This document shows, piece by piece, positions 10,255 to 21,737 of a DNA stretch of 64,000 nucleotides. Under the pieces are notes generated by a model. The model was not told the origin of the DNA. It was given only the letters and a program-made list of their open reading frames with translations, and searched no databases. The translations under genes and the position numbers were made by a program. Each line of letters opens with the position of its first letter. Position 1 is the first letter of the stretch. This DNA is from Talaromyces rugulosus. Taxonomy: Eukaryota > Ascomycota > Eurotiomycetes > Eurotiales > Trichocomaceae. Location of the stretch: NCBI RefSeq assembly GCF_013368755.1, contig NC_049562.1, positions 2,604,001 through 2,668,000 of the forward strand. Direction: 5' to 3'.

Positions 10255-13213
10255 TTATATTCGAATGTTTGCGCCAATACCCTTTCCCTGATAAAACAAA
10301 GTCGTAGAATATTCGCCAAGTGAAACGCCAACATGAGCCTTTGCATCCATGCGCAAAGTACCCCCAAATGCCCTTTTGACAGCTTCATAACCAACGCCAT
10401 CTAAATTTAACGTGACTGGTAATTTGGGTGTCTGTGAAATGCCCGGAGGCACGGCGAAGGGGAGTTGATAATCGATTCTCCCAATGGGTTCAGTATGGTT
10501 GTAAAACGCACTTGCGTCGATTTTATTGATGTAGAGGGTCGACGATTTGCGAAGGGGAGATAACAAGGTGAAAACAGCAGTGGAAGACCACAAATGTAGC
10601 TGTCGAAGAAGATGAATAATTAGCACCATCACCACCGTTGTAGATGAAGGTTAATGAAAATGTGTATTCATTCGTCAACGCATGTCAATGCAAAGCGAAA
10701 TAAAGCAACGGAGATTTTTCCCCATTTAGGAAATGGTATTTATAAAAGGAGACAGTACCGTTGCATCTTTGATGAATCGTGGATTCCCATTGTTGTCCCC
10801 ATCTGTGTCGTTACCACCGCCGTCTGGGGCTCCCAATTTAGGAATCGGAACATCAAATCTGATGTTTGAAAGCGCCTGTCCGAGGCTAGGAATGTTTGGG
10901 AAGGTATCGTTGTGGGTTTGCATGGTCAACGTAGTGTTGAAACCTAGATAAGATTAGGCACACATAACGGTGATGAGAATCTATAGAAAGGGATTACCTG
11001 AGATGTAATTCGACAGGAAATCACGGCCTACGATCACGCCAGCGTCTTCCCCAAAGGCTAATGGGTTCCACACTGCCGTTACGGAAACGCCAGTATTGTT
11101 TCCTGGAACAACAGACATCGCACGTCCACTGAGATGCGCAAGCGTAGTCCCGTTAGAGAGCAGCAGGACATCGGCATAAGGTATAGTAGCGGAGTACGGA
11201 GTAGGGTTAGTGAAATTCACGGTGACTTCGACATGAACACTGGACTGGGTTGTGTGCACAATATCAAGTGACTCGACTCGCGGTCTCAATAAATCACCAA
11301 TGGAGCCTCCAATAGAGCCACCGAATGGAGCTAGAAAAATCAGTATCTAGAAAACCTTTGTGCTAGTAAATGAACCCACGGTTGACCTCGATCCTTCCTT
11401 CGGCAGGGATTTCACGTATCACAAATTGGCCCAACGTAGTTGCTATTTTTCCATCCACAAGTGCCTGCAAATCTAGCTTGACCGATTGGCCTCCAAATAG
11501 AAGTGACTGGGCAACTTCGGAAAAGACGTCACTATCCGTAACTTGTAGAGGTCCGTCTTTAATCGCAAAAGTCACGAGTAGTAGTGGGTCATCACTGCTT
11601 GTGTCATTGATACGAGTGGCATTGGAATGCTGCCATTTGCTTAAATCGAGGAAGCCGAATTTGGTGCCGTGATAGAAAACATCAACATTTGCTCGGACTC
11701 GGGGAATGTCCACATCGAAGTTCATTTCCTTGGGCAGATCCACCATGACCTCGACAAGTGCAGACACTTGTGGTTGAGCGTCAGGAGAGTCTGGTTCAGC
11801 GAATGGGTCTGGCATTGAGAAGTGAACATCGGACATTGAGAAATTCTTGATCATTTGACCAAAGTCATGACCCGTCACGGGCACAGGGACCGTGACACTT
11901 TTCAACAAATCTACCATCCACGTTGGAGTTTCCTGTGATGGAGCATCTGCACCGCGAATGTATATGGTCGCCTGGTGCTCTTTTATATAACCGGAAATTA
12001 TCTGATCCAAAGGCGAGTCCTTCTTTCCTGGACACGCCTTGGTCAGTTCTGAGGGAAGATGCTTTATAATTCCACCAGCGTTAACTATCGCGGGCTTTGA
12101 AGGCTGGATATTGACAACGTCCGTGGTAGTGTTGGCCACCAGAATATAAGGCTCGACCGGTGAGCAATTCGGAACAAGAATATCGAACCCTAACGGTGGA
12201 ATAGTCATGGAAAGGGCGTAGTCATTCGAAACGCCCACTGACACTTCGACGGCGACGCTAGGGTCCTCGGGAGTCAGCGGGTTCTCGTGTACGTTGAGTT
12301 TAAGCGCATTGATCGATGGCAGAGGAGGAATATCCTGGCCTGTGAAACGAAGTTAATAAGCATCCTGAAAAATATACATTGCATATTTCAAAAACCTACC
12401 GTCGATTTTCATATCAGCCGATATGGCCTGTTGGCCAATATTTAAAATGCCTGATTTGATAGCCACATTCGCGATGCTCTTCACGCGAAGTTCGCCTAAT
12501 CGTCCGCTCATCCAATCATCCGCCACTTGATGAATACCAGCCACATCTCCCGATTGAAGCTCGGCCAGTATGTCAATATAATTGACATGTCCTTCTCTGA
12601 TATTTAATTTGACGGCAGGAACAGACGCAGTACCCAGGAGAACATCGTCGTACTCTGGAAGATAGACGTCGACTTTCGACTCGTCAATTTCAACTTCTCT
12701 AGCTATCCAAGTGGCAAGTCGACCTATATCCCTCACAGTCTTCTGGCTCACCCGATGGCCATCCAGAGTAACATTTCCTTGAACCCGCAAGGATATGCCT
12801 GACGACGTGGCTGAATCAATGGATAGCTTTTGGGGAGAAAAAACAACAGCTTGTTGCGCGTACTCTTTCACAGTGACTGGCGCCACAAATCCGAGAATCA
12901 ATATGAGCAAAACAGAGATTGTGAGAAAGGAAAGCGCAACGAGTATAGGCCATTGACGTTGTCGTTTGTCTTCATTCCTCGATTCCCCAAACTCTGGTGG
13001 ATTGCGCAACGCAAGTGATGCAGGCCTGCTGCTATCTTCAATTCCGCCATATAGGGATCTTTGGGTGTCACCGCCTTGAAGCAGGGGAGCTGATTCGGAG
13101 TCAGGGTCGAAGGATGAGATGGATCGATGTTGACTTCTGTTCCGATACGGCGAGCGGGAAGCGTCTCTAGAGACTTGGCCTGGCCGCCGCATGGCTGGGG
13201 ATTCGCTGGCCAT
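10255..13213 (-). CDS. DUF3712-type vacuolar membrane protein, Tag1-like
   Basis: About 900 residues from five minus-strand exons: 13213 to about 12405, then roughly 12340–11380, 11330–11000, 10945–10760 and 10600–10255. The N-terminus is a cytosolic Arg/Ser-rich tail with a PLLQGG motif, followed by one hydrophobic segment (PILVALSFLTISVLLILILG, about residues 90–110). The rest is a long non-cytosolic part with many N-glycosylation sequons (NVT, NFS, NAT, NGT, NHT). It has repeated beta-rich units such as ADMKIDGQDIPPLPS and LKLDLQALVDGKIATTLGQF, which fit the LEA-2/DUF3712 fold. The architecture matches fungal proteins related to yeast Tag1 (Ylr173w), a vacuolar protein involved in ending autophagy. 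The family assignment is good; the function is by analogy. Confidence 0.75.
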
Positions 13214-14155
13214 CGCGGAAGCTGGATATGAATGTCATGGAAAGGCGACTGTCAGTATCACCAAACCGGGCCTACATCGACATAGGCATAGGTCGCAAGA
13301 GAGGCGAAGTACCGTTGAACTGTGGGGCCATCGCGAGTGATGCTGCGGGTCGAGGCCGCAATCGCTCAAACGTCATTGGCGATGGCGTCATGTGATTTAT
13401 GCAAGGACCGGATTTCTGTTTCTGTACTAGCGTGCTTGTAATAATATATTAGCATAACTTTCAAGCTGCAACAAGCCGGAAAACATCTTTCTTTGAGAGA
13501 TCAGTCATACTACTTCGGTTTATATAAACTGACTGGTTTTGTGCTTTTGCTATATATTTTTGGTTGCTGTTGTTCGATCCACCTCCAAAGCAATATGCTA
13601 CGCTTTACTGACGGTGTGTTCGATTACAACAGGAAAGAAGCACCAATTAAACGAAATATCATTTTTCATGCTGAATTTAAGTCTCACTAGCGGTCTACTC
13701 AAAGCAAAAATCATGAAATATTCCAAAAAGTTGGCGTCCCGAAGCTCGTGTTTATAACGGGGGTGCATTCCGAGCGACAATGCTACACGCGGAACCTAGC
13801 CCGCGAAAGCAGGGGTCTTCCCCTCTACTAATCCAATATTGAGAATCTCATGCGGGAAATCAGGGGAGGCGCAATGCTGAAATAACTTTTGCGGAGAAGC
13901 CTAGGGCCTGTTGTCTGGGGCAGCGGAGAAGTTCCGCGTAGAGGCACTGATGTCACGGGTGTATAAATGCGTCTCGTACTCTCTACGTAATGTTTTTTTG
14001 TTTTGTTTTTCAACATCAGGGAATTCTTCTACTGCTGTAGTTTGCATACTATAGTCAAACACCGAATACAAGAATTTTAGTTGCCAGTGACTTTGTGCTC
14101 TCAGTGGTCGAAGATACATACACCTAAAGTTTTGAGACCGGAACCCCCGCGCAAG
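13214..14155. promoter_or_regulatory. Divergent promoter region, Tag1-like / GMC oxidase
   Basis: 942 bp between divergent genes. The middle (13490–13760) is AT-rich and holds no convincing gene. A GCGGA-N5-TCCGC inverted repeat lies at 13923–13937, listed separately. Confidence 0.5.
13923..13937. promoter_or_regulatory. Inverted repeat GCGGA-N5-TCCGC (Zn2Cys6-type site)
   Basis: A perfect 5-bp inverted repeat containing CGG-N7-CCG, about 220 bp upstream of the GMC oxidase start. Its right half, GTTCCGCG, is identical to that of the repeat at 16481 in the P450 promoter. CGG inverted repeats are the usual targets of Zn2Cys6 dimers. Binding is inferred. Confidence 0.4.
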
Positions 14156-16281
14156 ATGTTGAAAACCAACAGTATCCCAAGCGAGGCCGATATCGTTGTT
14201 GTAGGTGGTATGTAGCCCTAGAACAATCTTTAAAAAAAATTAGTCTGTCCAGGCTAATAAAACCCCTTTGATCGATATAGGAGGCACAACGGGTCTCGTC
14301 GTTGCGACCCGTCTTGCAAGGGCTGACCCAAAACTGTCCATCGTTGTTCTCGAGCAGGGCGCCAACATTCGAAACGACCCTCAGATTATCAATCCAGCCT
14401 TATACCTTACAAACATTGCCCCAAACTCGCAGACAGTAACACTGCACAAATCCGAGGCTGCGGAGGAGGTCGCAGGGCGTGAAGCTATCATACCATCAGG
14501 AAAATGTCTGGGAGGAGGGAGTGCCATCAACTTCATGGTCTACTCTCGGCCTCAGAGCATTGATTTTGATGATTGGAAAACTGATGGATGGAGAGGGTCA
14601 GATATGGTTCCGTTTTTAAGGAAGGTGGGTATTTCCAACTATGCCGCCGCATTAAGTCCCTGCTTTGATAACTTTATCAGCTTACTCCTATGTAGTGTGA
14701 ATGTTTCCAAGATACCGATCCTGGGATTAACAGAAATCTACATGGGTATCAGGGTGAACTTAGCGTGTCTCCTGGTACCAATGCACAGCCTGCATTCCAG
14801 GATGACTTTTTCAAAGCATGCAAAAAAGTGAACATACAACAGACGGCAGATGTTCAAGATCTAAAGACTTCAAATGCTGTTGGGGTAAGTGTTGACTATA
14901 ATGCCATGCATGGGCAATATTAATTGACCTGACTACGCAGAAATGGAACATGTGGATTGATCGCAACACTGGATTGAGGCAAGATGTTGCTCACCAATAC
15001 CTGTTTCCGTTATTGGATCAAGCCAACACATCTCTTCAAGTGGCCCCCGATACCAAGGTTGTTCGGATCTTGTTTGACAATCAAAAGGCTGCTTCGGGCG
15101 TTGAATATGTGGCAGAGGGTGATGTCAAGAGTCAACCACGTGTTATAAAGGCCACGAAGCAGGTAATCCTCGCCAGCGGCGCATTGGGCTCGCCTCCAAT
15201 TCTAGAGAGATCGGGTATTGGTAGCAGAGAGCTCTTGAACAAGCTTGATATTCCGGTGATTTCGGACCTACCAGGCGTCGGATCTAGTTACCGGGACCAC
15301 AATGTCATCTTCTACCCTTACAAATCGACATGCGAGAAAGACCAGACTCTTGATGGAATTGTCAGTGGACGTCTTGGTTTTAAAGAAGCCTTTCAGGCCA
15401 AAGTCGCCAGCCCAAAAAAGCATATACTCGGATGGAATGGTTTGGACTGTGTAGGGAAGCTCCGCCCATCAAAGGCAGACGTAGCATCGTTCAGTCCCGC
15501 GCTCCGACAGGCATGGGAAAGGGACTTTGAACCGAGACCGGAGCGGCCGCTGATTCTGATTTCAACGTTGGCCGCTTATATAGGGGATCATTCCACCGTC
15601 GAGGAGGGCCAGTATTTTTCATGTGGCGCATACACTCCATACCCATACTCACGCGGCTCCGTTCATATCAAGAGCCGGTCCGTTTTCGACAATGGCGAAT
15701 TTCATTGTGGATTTCTGTCTAATCGGCTTGACTTGGAGAAATTGGTCTGGGGCTACAAGCTGCAACGTGAAATTGTGCGCCGCATGTCTTGTTACAGGGG
15801 CCCTCTACAGGATGGCCATCCTACCTTTCCCTTGGGATCAAAAGCAGGCTACGATGTTGTCGACAAGCAATCAGCCGCTCGGGGAAGTCCAGTTCCAATC
15901 ACATATTCGAAAGAAGACGATGAAATTATTGAATCATTTATTCGAGAACGTGTGCAGACAACATGGCATAGTATGGGCACATGCGCTATGAAGCCTCGAG
16001 AAGCCAACGGTGTTGTTGACGGGAACCTTGATGTTTATGGAGTCAGTAAATTGAAGGTTGTTGGTAAGTTCTCTCTCTCTCTCTCTTGGCGCGAATACTG
16101 ACAATTGGAACTAGATTTGTCCATCTGTCCATCCAATGTATCTGCAAACACATATGCTACGGCTCTCGCTATTGGGGAAAAGGCGGCCTCGCTTCTAGCC
16201 AAGGACTTGGATATCCCATATCCTGTTCTCGGTTCTGCAGATAATTATGGAAAGAGTTTTGATGTACAGTCTCGCATTTAG
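14156..16281 (+). CDS. GMC oxidoreductase, alcohol oxidase-like
   Basis: FAD-dependent oxidoreductase closest in layout to fungal alcohol (methanol) oxidases. Five exons (14156–14207, 14281–14624, 14696–14884, 14941–16063, 16115–16281) give 624 residues. The FAD Rossmann motif VVVGGGTTGLVVATRLA is split by intron 1. GMC signature 1 is GKCLGGGSAINFMVYSR, signature 2 is ASGALGSPPILERSGIG, and the active-site end is TWHSMGTCAMKPRE … SANTYATALAIGEKAA, with His and Asn in the usual catalytic positions. The last residues are Q-S-R-I; SRI fits the PTS1 pattern, so a peroxisomal location like that of alcohol oxidases is plausible. The substrate could be a short primary alcohol or an aromatic alcohol. 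The P450 and regulator downstream on the same strand suggest a shared pathway. Confidence 0.9.
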
Positions 16282-16480
16282 CTACATGTAATTATTCAAT
16301 GATAGTTGAACAAATGAATACATGTATTCTTTCTTATCTATTTCTGCCGTGTTCACTACTTTTCCTTTACAATAAATCAATAACTTCCTTCAACAAATTT
16401 CCCTAATCTCATAGTTAACAAGGGACTATTTTACGTTGCATCTCTCTAATAATAGCGAAACACAATGGCATTTTAGCCCA

Positions 16481-16492
16481 CGGAATGTTCCG
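16481..16492. promoter_or_regulatory. Inverted repeat CGGAA-N2-TTCCG
   Basis: A perfect 5-bp inverted repeat (CGG-N6-CCG), about 360 bp upstream of the P450 start. It shares the extended right half GTTCCGCG with the GMC-promoter repeat at 13923. Candidate Zn2Cys6 site; inference. Confidence 0.4.
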
Positions 16493-16646
16493 CGCCATGT
16501 TAGCTAGGTATGCGTCTATAGGAGGGGGATCAGATGATTTGCATTGTCCGGCTCCCCACTGGCTGCGCTTGACGGTTAAGCCCCACTTGCCAACGCCCGG
16601 GCCCCGGATAGATCCATGTTTAGCGTGCGGGGTTAATCACGACCCA

Positions 16647-16661
16647 CCGCGGAAACCGCGG
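16647..16661. promoter_or_regulatory. Palindrome CCGCGG-AAA-CCGCGG (CGG-N3-CCG)
   Basis: A 15-bp near-perfect palindrome with central AAA, about 190 bp upstream of the P450 ATG. Such a symmetric CGG-N3-CCG element is a classic binuclear zinc cluster target. The regulator encoded at 18942 is the obvious candidate to bind it; there is no direct evidence. Confidence 0.45.
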
Positions 16662-16849
16662 AATGCTACTAATGATCTGACGTGGTAGGGCGGGCTGCAC
16701 AACGACAAGATGGGCTTGGGAATACGTACCCTTTTTCTCTCTCTGTCTTTCTCTTAAAAGACGATAACCTGCCTGGTGGAAAGATAGGGGAAAACAAGAT
16801 CGTTTAACAAAAAAATTCTCATGGTATTGTTAACCCTTGAACAATAAGA

Positions 16850-18578
16850 ATGCATGAGATACTTCAAGCATTTGCCGCTTCGGTGGCTCTCTTGATTCTT
16901 TACCGCTATTTCAGTTCCACCGATTTACCCAAAATAAAGAACCTCCCAGAAATCCCCGGGGTCCCTGTTTTCGGCAATCTTCTTCAATTGGGCAACAATC
17001 ATGCGCAAGTGGCCGCAAAATGGGCAAAGAAATACGGACCGGTTTTCCAGGTTCGGATGGGCAACAAGGCGAGCATTGAATTTCAAATTTTCTTTATTCT
17101 TTGTTCTGGCTGATACTAACTTCCAATAGAGAATTGTATTCGCGAATAGCTTTGAATCAGTCAAGCAGCTGTGGCTGAAAGAGCAGTCGTCGCTTATTTC
17201 GCGCCCAACTTTCCACACCTTCCACAGCGTGGTTTCCAGCTCTCAGGGTTTTACTATTGGTACTTCACCCTGGGATGAATCATGCAAGCAGCGACGCAAG
17301 GCAGCCGCGACGGCCCTGAACAAGCCCGCGACGCAGTCGTACATGCCCATCATCGACCTGGAAGCGACAACGAGCATTCGCGAGATGCTACAAGACTCAA
17401 ACGCGGGGTCCAAGGATATCAATCCCATCCCATATTTCCAGCGCTTTGCGCTCAACACAAGTCTGACACTAAACTATGGAATTCGCATCGAGGGAAATAT
17501 AGATGATGTCTTGCTCAAGGAAATTGTCGACGTTGAAAGAGGCGTCTCGAATTTTAGAAGCACTAGCAATAACTGGCAGGATTATATTCCTCTTCTTCGT
17601 CTCTTCCCCAAGACCAACAATGAAGCCGAGGAATTCCGAGTGCGTCGGGATAAGTATCTGACTCACCTGTTGGATTTGCTCAAGGAAAACATCGCCAAGG
17701 GGACTGATAAACCGTGTATTACCGGGAACATTCTAAAAGATCCAGAGGCCAAGCTCAATGAAGGTATTTCTTTCCCCTTCACAAATTGACAAATACCACA
17801 GACTAACAGAAGCTTAGCGGAAATTAAATCTTTGTGTTTGACTATGGTGTCGGCTGGCCTGGACACAGTACCTGGAAACCTGGTCATGGGTCTCGCATAT
17901 CTCTCGTGTGAGGATGGCATGCGAATCCAGAAAAAGGCATACGAAGAGATCCAAAAGGTCTATCCAGACAACGACGTATGGGAAAAATGCCTTGTCGAGG
18001 AGAAAGTACCCTACGTCACAGCACTGGTCAAGGAGATCCTTCGTTTCTGGACCGTGATCCCCATCTGTCTCCCACGTAAAAGTATAAAGGACATCCAATA
18101 TGAATCCGCTACTATCCCAGCAGGAACGACATTCTTCATGGTTTGTGATTTCTTCCCGAAAATATATGATATCTCCGTGCTAACGCAATTTCTTCCCGCT
18201 CAGAACGCCTGGGCAGCAGACTATGACGAAGACCATTTCCAAGATGCCCATAAATTTATCCCAGAGCGTTACTTGGACAGCACGGATTCCACGGGCACTC
18301 CGCATTACGGCTATGGTGCGGGCTCTCGCATGTGTGCAGGCTCTCATCTCGCGAATCGCGAGTTGTACACTGCCTTTGTCCGACTCATCACAGCCTTCAC
18401 AATCCACCCACCCAAGAACGAGTCTGATGCCCCGATTTTGGATGCTATCGAATGCAATGCCATTCCAACGGCGCTGACAACAGAACCGAAGCCCTTCAAG
18501 GTTGGATTCAAGGTCCGCGATGCAAAACTGCTGGACAAGTGGATCGCGGAGAGCGAAGTTCGCACGAAGGATTTATAA
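16850..18578 (+). CDS. Cytochrome P450, CYP504-like (phenylacetate hydroxylase family)
   Basis: Heme monooxygenase anchored in the ER by an N-terminal segment (AASVALLILYRYF) followed by the proline hinge PEIPGVPVFGN. Four exons (16850–17068, 17130–17763, 17818–18140, 18204–18578) give 516 residues. The I-helix is SAGLDTVPGN, the ExxR motif is KEILR, the PERF equivalent is FIPERYL, and the heme loop is YGYGAGSRMCAG with the axial Cys. The overall sequence, including GSRMCAGSHLANRELYTAF, resembles CYP504 enzymes that ortho-hydroxylate phenylacetate (PhacA) or hydroxyphenylacetate (PhacB), the entry steps to homogentisate. The substrate is therefore probably an arylacetate, but the subfamily is not settled. 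Intron 1 has a GC donor (AAG|GCGAGC). Neighbours are an alcohol oxidase-like gene and a Zn2Cys6 regulator. Confidence 0.9.
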
Positions 18579-18941
18579 GACATTAGTAGTCATATATATA
18601 CCGTACTCTGTAACGACCCGGGTTATGGGTTTCTATGTTTTGAACGAGAATGATTGCATATGTATGTAGTGATAGCCAAAAGAGAATAGAAGAAAAAAGC
18701 TCCGTGGTAATAACAGTATTACAGTACAATACGGTCTGTGGGGTAATAAAGTTAACCAATAACCAACAATTCATCACGGGTGGAGCAATGCCGGCTCTAT
18801 ATAAGGAAGGCGCCCAGGCACTTCAGGTGATCGTCAACTAAGCTTGCTCAACTTCCACCACCAATCCCTCCGAATACCCCCCCTCACTGTTGCGTGTAGA
18901 TTATACTAGTACTGAGCTGCATATGCACTTACAATGCGACT
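18579..18941. promoter_or_regulatory. Intergenic region upstream of the Zn2Cys6 regulator
   Basis: 363 bp between the P450 stop and the regulator start. It holds the P450 3' end and a TATA-like element. No gene is seen. Confidence 0.5.
18798..18806 (+). promoter_or_regulatory. TATA-like element TATATAAGG
   Basis: A good TATA consensus about 140 bp upstream of the regulator ATG, the usual fungal distance. No other evidence. Confidence 0.4.
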
Positions 18942-21287
18942 ATGACTACGATAATGACAACGACAACGACAATTGCACCGCAAGAACCAGAGACTGGCGT
19001 CAATAAGCGGAAGCGAGACACTTATACCCCTACAGCTTGGTGAGATTCTGATCATCGTCTTGTCACCAGCAGGTGAAATAACTAATTGGGGCTTGGTAGC
19101 AACGAGTGCAAAAGGCGCAAAATAAAATGCAATGGCCGGACTCCGTGCGAGAGGTGCAGTCGCCAGTTGCTTGATTGCCGGTACCGGTCCACTGCGAATT
19201 CGGATGAGTCTACGTCAGTATAGATTTTCTTGAAATCAAGCACACAGGTTTTGTTGACAGACAATATAGAAACGTTGACCAGCTTCTGCAAAAAATCAAT
19301 GCCCTACAAAGCCAAGTTTCGATCCTTTCAGATCATGTGACTACTCAGCATAAATCACCACCAGTGTCTTCCATGAAGGAAGAGCGCGCTCCTGTCGCTG
19401 TATCTGAAGACAGGCTCAATTTACACTCGAACCCATCGCCCTCGTTTGAGGGCCCAACCACTTCTGCGTTCAAAATCAAGATCGCCAGAGATAGCCTGAA
19501 GAAAGAAAACCTTTTGGACGAATCAGACGATGGTGAAATCACGAGACCAGCTAGCCCTTCACCACTACATCATCGGCGCGCTTTTGAATCAGTAATCGAT
19601 CCCATGTGGACAATTACCCACCAAGAGGCTACCCGACTGCACAATGTTTATGAGGAAGAGATGGGTATGATGTATCCAATTGTTCCTCACGAGCAGATCA
19701 CAACCCATATCAATCTTCTATATTCACGCCCAGGAGATTTGTTCAGTACGAAAATAGAAAGTACAAACCACGAGCATCACGACTCCAGGCTGGATCTAGA
19801 AGATGTTATCATCCTGAAATTGATCTTCGCCTGTGCTCTCGCGGCAGAAGAAAATGGTCACAGCACACTTGGTATGAAGCTATTTCATAGCACCAGAGAT
19901 GTGATCAATGACTGCGTGTGGGGTGCACCAAGTGTCAAGAGAATTTGTTCTCTTACTCTTGCGGTATGTCATCTTTATTGTGAGCTAGTTTTATATTACT
20001 CATTAACAAAACCCAAAAGAGTATCCTTTTCTTCCAGATAGACGAAGAACGCAAGGCATGGAGGACGATTGGCATTGCAATCAGAATGTGTCTAGAAATG
20101 GGACTTCACCAGCGTGAGATTCTCGAACAAAAGGCATTGACAGATGTTCAGAAAGAGCAACTGGTTTGCCTATTTTGGTCTCTTTATGTCTTGGACAATA
20201 GGTGGAGTATTGGGACTGGGTTACCGTCACACTTGGACTCTGATGATATTGATCCGACTCTGCCTCGTGCTGTGAGTTTTTTCATACAAAGCATTGTCAA
20301 AATGTAGTTGCTAATTCCTTCTAGGAAGGATTCCCCTACCTAACGCTGATGATTGAATACAGTCACCTATCCGCAAAGGTGTGGAAGCATATATCTAACC
20401 CTTGTTGCAGGGGAAGCAACAACAAGAAAAACGAAGTAGAGTACCTTCACTGGCAAATATTGCAATGGGCCGAATCTATCCCCGAGTATCTGAAATTGCC
20501 CGAGGAACAATTATCGGTATCCTGGACCCCGAATTCCCCTCCGAACCGAGGCGTCCGGCGCCTTCAGTGTTTGCTTTATCTAAGAACAAACTTGATGCGC
20601 ATGCTGGTATATCAACCAGCTCTCTTAAGCGCATCTGCAATTTCTCAGGACACAGCCGAAGCCGATATGATGGTTGAGATCGCGAAAGAGACAATTCGAT
20701 TTATTTTTCGCCTCAACGAAACCTCAAATATCTATCAACTACAACAGGTTACTTTCAACTACTTTCTTGTCTCTGCTCTTGCAGTCTTACTCCTCGCTAT
20801 CGCCCATGCACCTTTACGGTATAGTGCGCAGTGCAAAGAGGAGTTTTACCTAGCATTGGAGCTTGTGAAGAAGTTTTCAGTCAAGTCTTACGTATCCAAA
20901 CGCCTGTGGAAGTCTATCAAAGGACTGCAACGTTACGCACCCAAACCAGGGGCTCATCGAAGCCAGTACGAGTCCGTCCATGATGGCAACGTTCCTGTCC
21001 ACCGCCAAGTTGCCACTCCAGAGGCGCTTCAGGCTCCGGCTTCTCTAGACATGTTACCCGAGGACCTGGACAGCAGCGCCGCCCAAATTGATCCAAGTGG
21101 TTCGCAAATGACTCAAGACTTTATGAGTCTATTTGAAATGCCGGAAACTCCGTCATACGGAATTGCGGGCTCGGACCTGCTGAGCAACGAGGAATGGAGT
21201 TCGTACCCGTCAGAGCAGGCAGGATACGAAGCTCTACTTTCTTCAACGTTGAATTCATGTTTTGGGCCTTCGATATCGCTAGTATAG
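18942..21287 (+). CDS. Zn2Cys6 transcription factor with fungal_trans domain
   Basis: Pathway-type regulator. Five exons (18942–19039, 19100–19213, 19261–19963, 20038–20271, 20325–21287) join in phase to about 703 residues. After a Thr-rich start and a basic stretch (NKRKRD) comes the zinc cluster C-N-E-C … C-N … C-E-R-C … C with spacing C-x2-C-x6-C-x5-C-x2-C-x6-C. The codon of the first cysteine is split by intron 1. A heptad-like segment (VDQLLQKINALQSQVSIL) follows and suggests dimerisation. The middle region has the fungal-specific transcription factor domain (EEEMGMMYPIVPHEQI; AIRMCLEMGLHQ; WSLYVLDNRWSIGTGLP). The acidic C-terminus (MLPEDLDSSAAQIDP) may activate transcription. The start is fixed because an ATG 8 bases upstream hits a stop after two codons. 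Target genes are unknown; the adjacent P450 and GMC oxidase are the best candidates. Confidence 0.9.
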
Positions 21288-21737
21288 ACTAACGAAGCTA
21301 CGTGAAGACTTATTTACTGTTCACCGCCATTTTTGTTGGATTGTCGTAATGACGTAAGGATACTTAAGTAATCGGGGTTCTCGTCTGTCAATACAGCAAA
21401 CCAATCTTAACTTCGTCAATGGTTTGTTAAATCATATAAAGATGCATCTTTAAGACCCAAATGTTCACAAGATAGTACGTTCTGTTATTTCTTTGCAAAT
21501 AATCGACAGCAACAAATTATAAAACCATGACGTTTTGAGCTTAGCTTGGTTTCCGCTAACCCATAATGGCCTAGCGCAAGAGACGCCTTTATCACAGCTT
21601 AATCTGCGGTGACTCAACATTTATCTTCAGATGAGTGGATAAAAGCTTCCCTGCCATTCATTGACTTTCTTCCTTTTTTCCCTTCTTCTTTCAACAATTA
21701 CAAGCTAAGCAGTTGCTGCTAATCCTTCACCGACGCA
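21288..21737. promoter_or_regulatory. argB promoter region
   Basis: 450 bp between the regulator stop and argB. It contains a TGACTCA element at 21610 and a CT-rich leader at 21667–21693 just before the start. No gene is seen. Confidence 0.6.
21610..21616 (+). promoter_or_regulatory. Putative CpcA/Gcn4 site (TGACTCA)
   Basis: Perfect TGACTCA about 120 bp upstream of the argB ATG. Cross-pathway control of arginine genes by CpcA is established in Aspergillus; use of this copy is inferred. Confidence 0.6.

Larger units (their letters stand above)
16282..16849. promoter_or_regulatory. Intergenic region upstream of the P450
   Basis: 568 bp. The first half is the AT-rich 3' region of the GMC gene. 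The second half (16480–16690) is much more GC-rich and contains two CGG inverted repeats, listed separately. No gene is seen. Confidence 0.6.
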
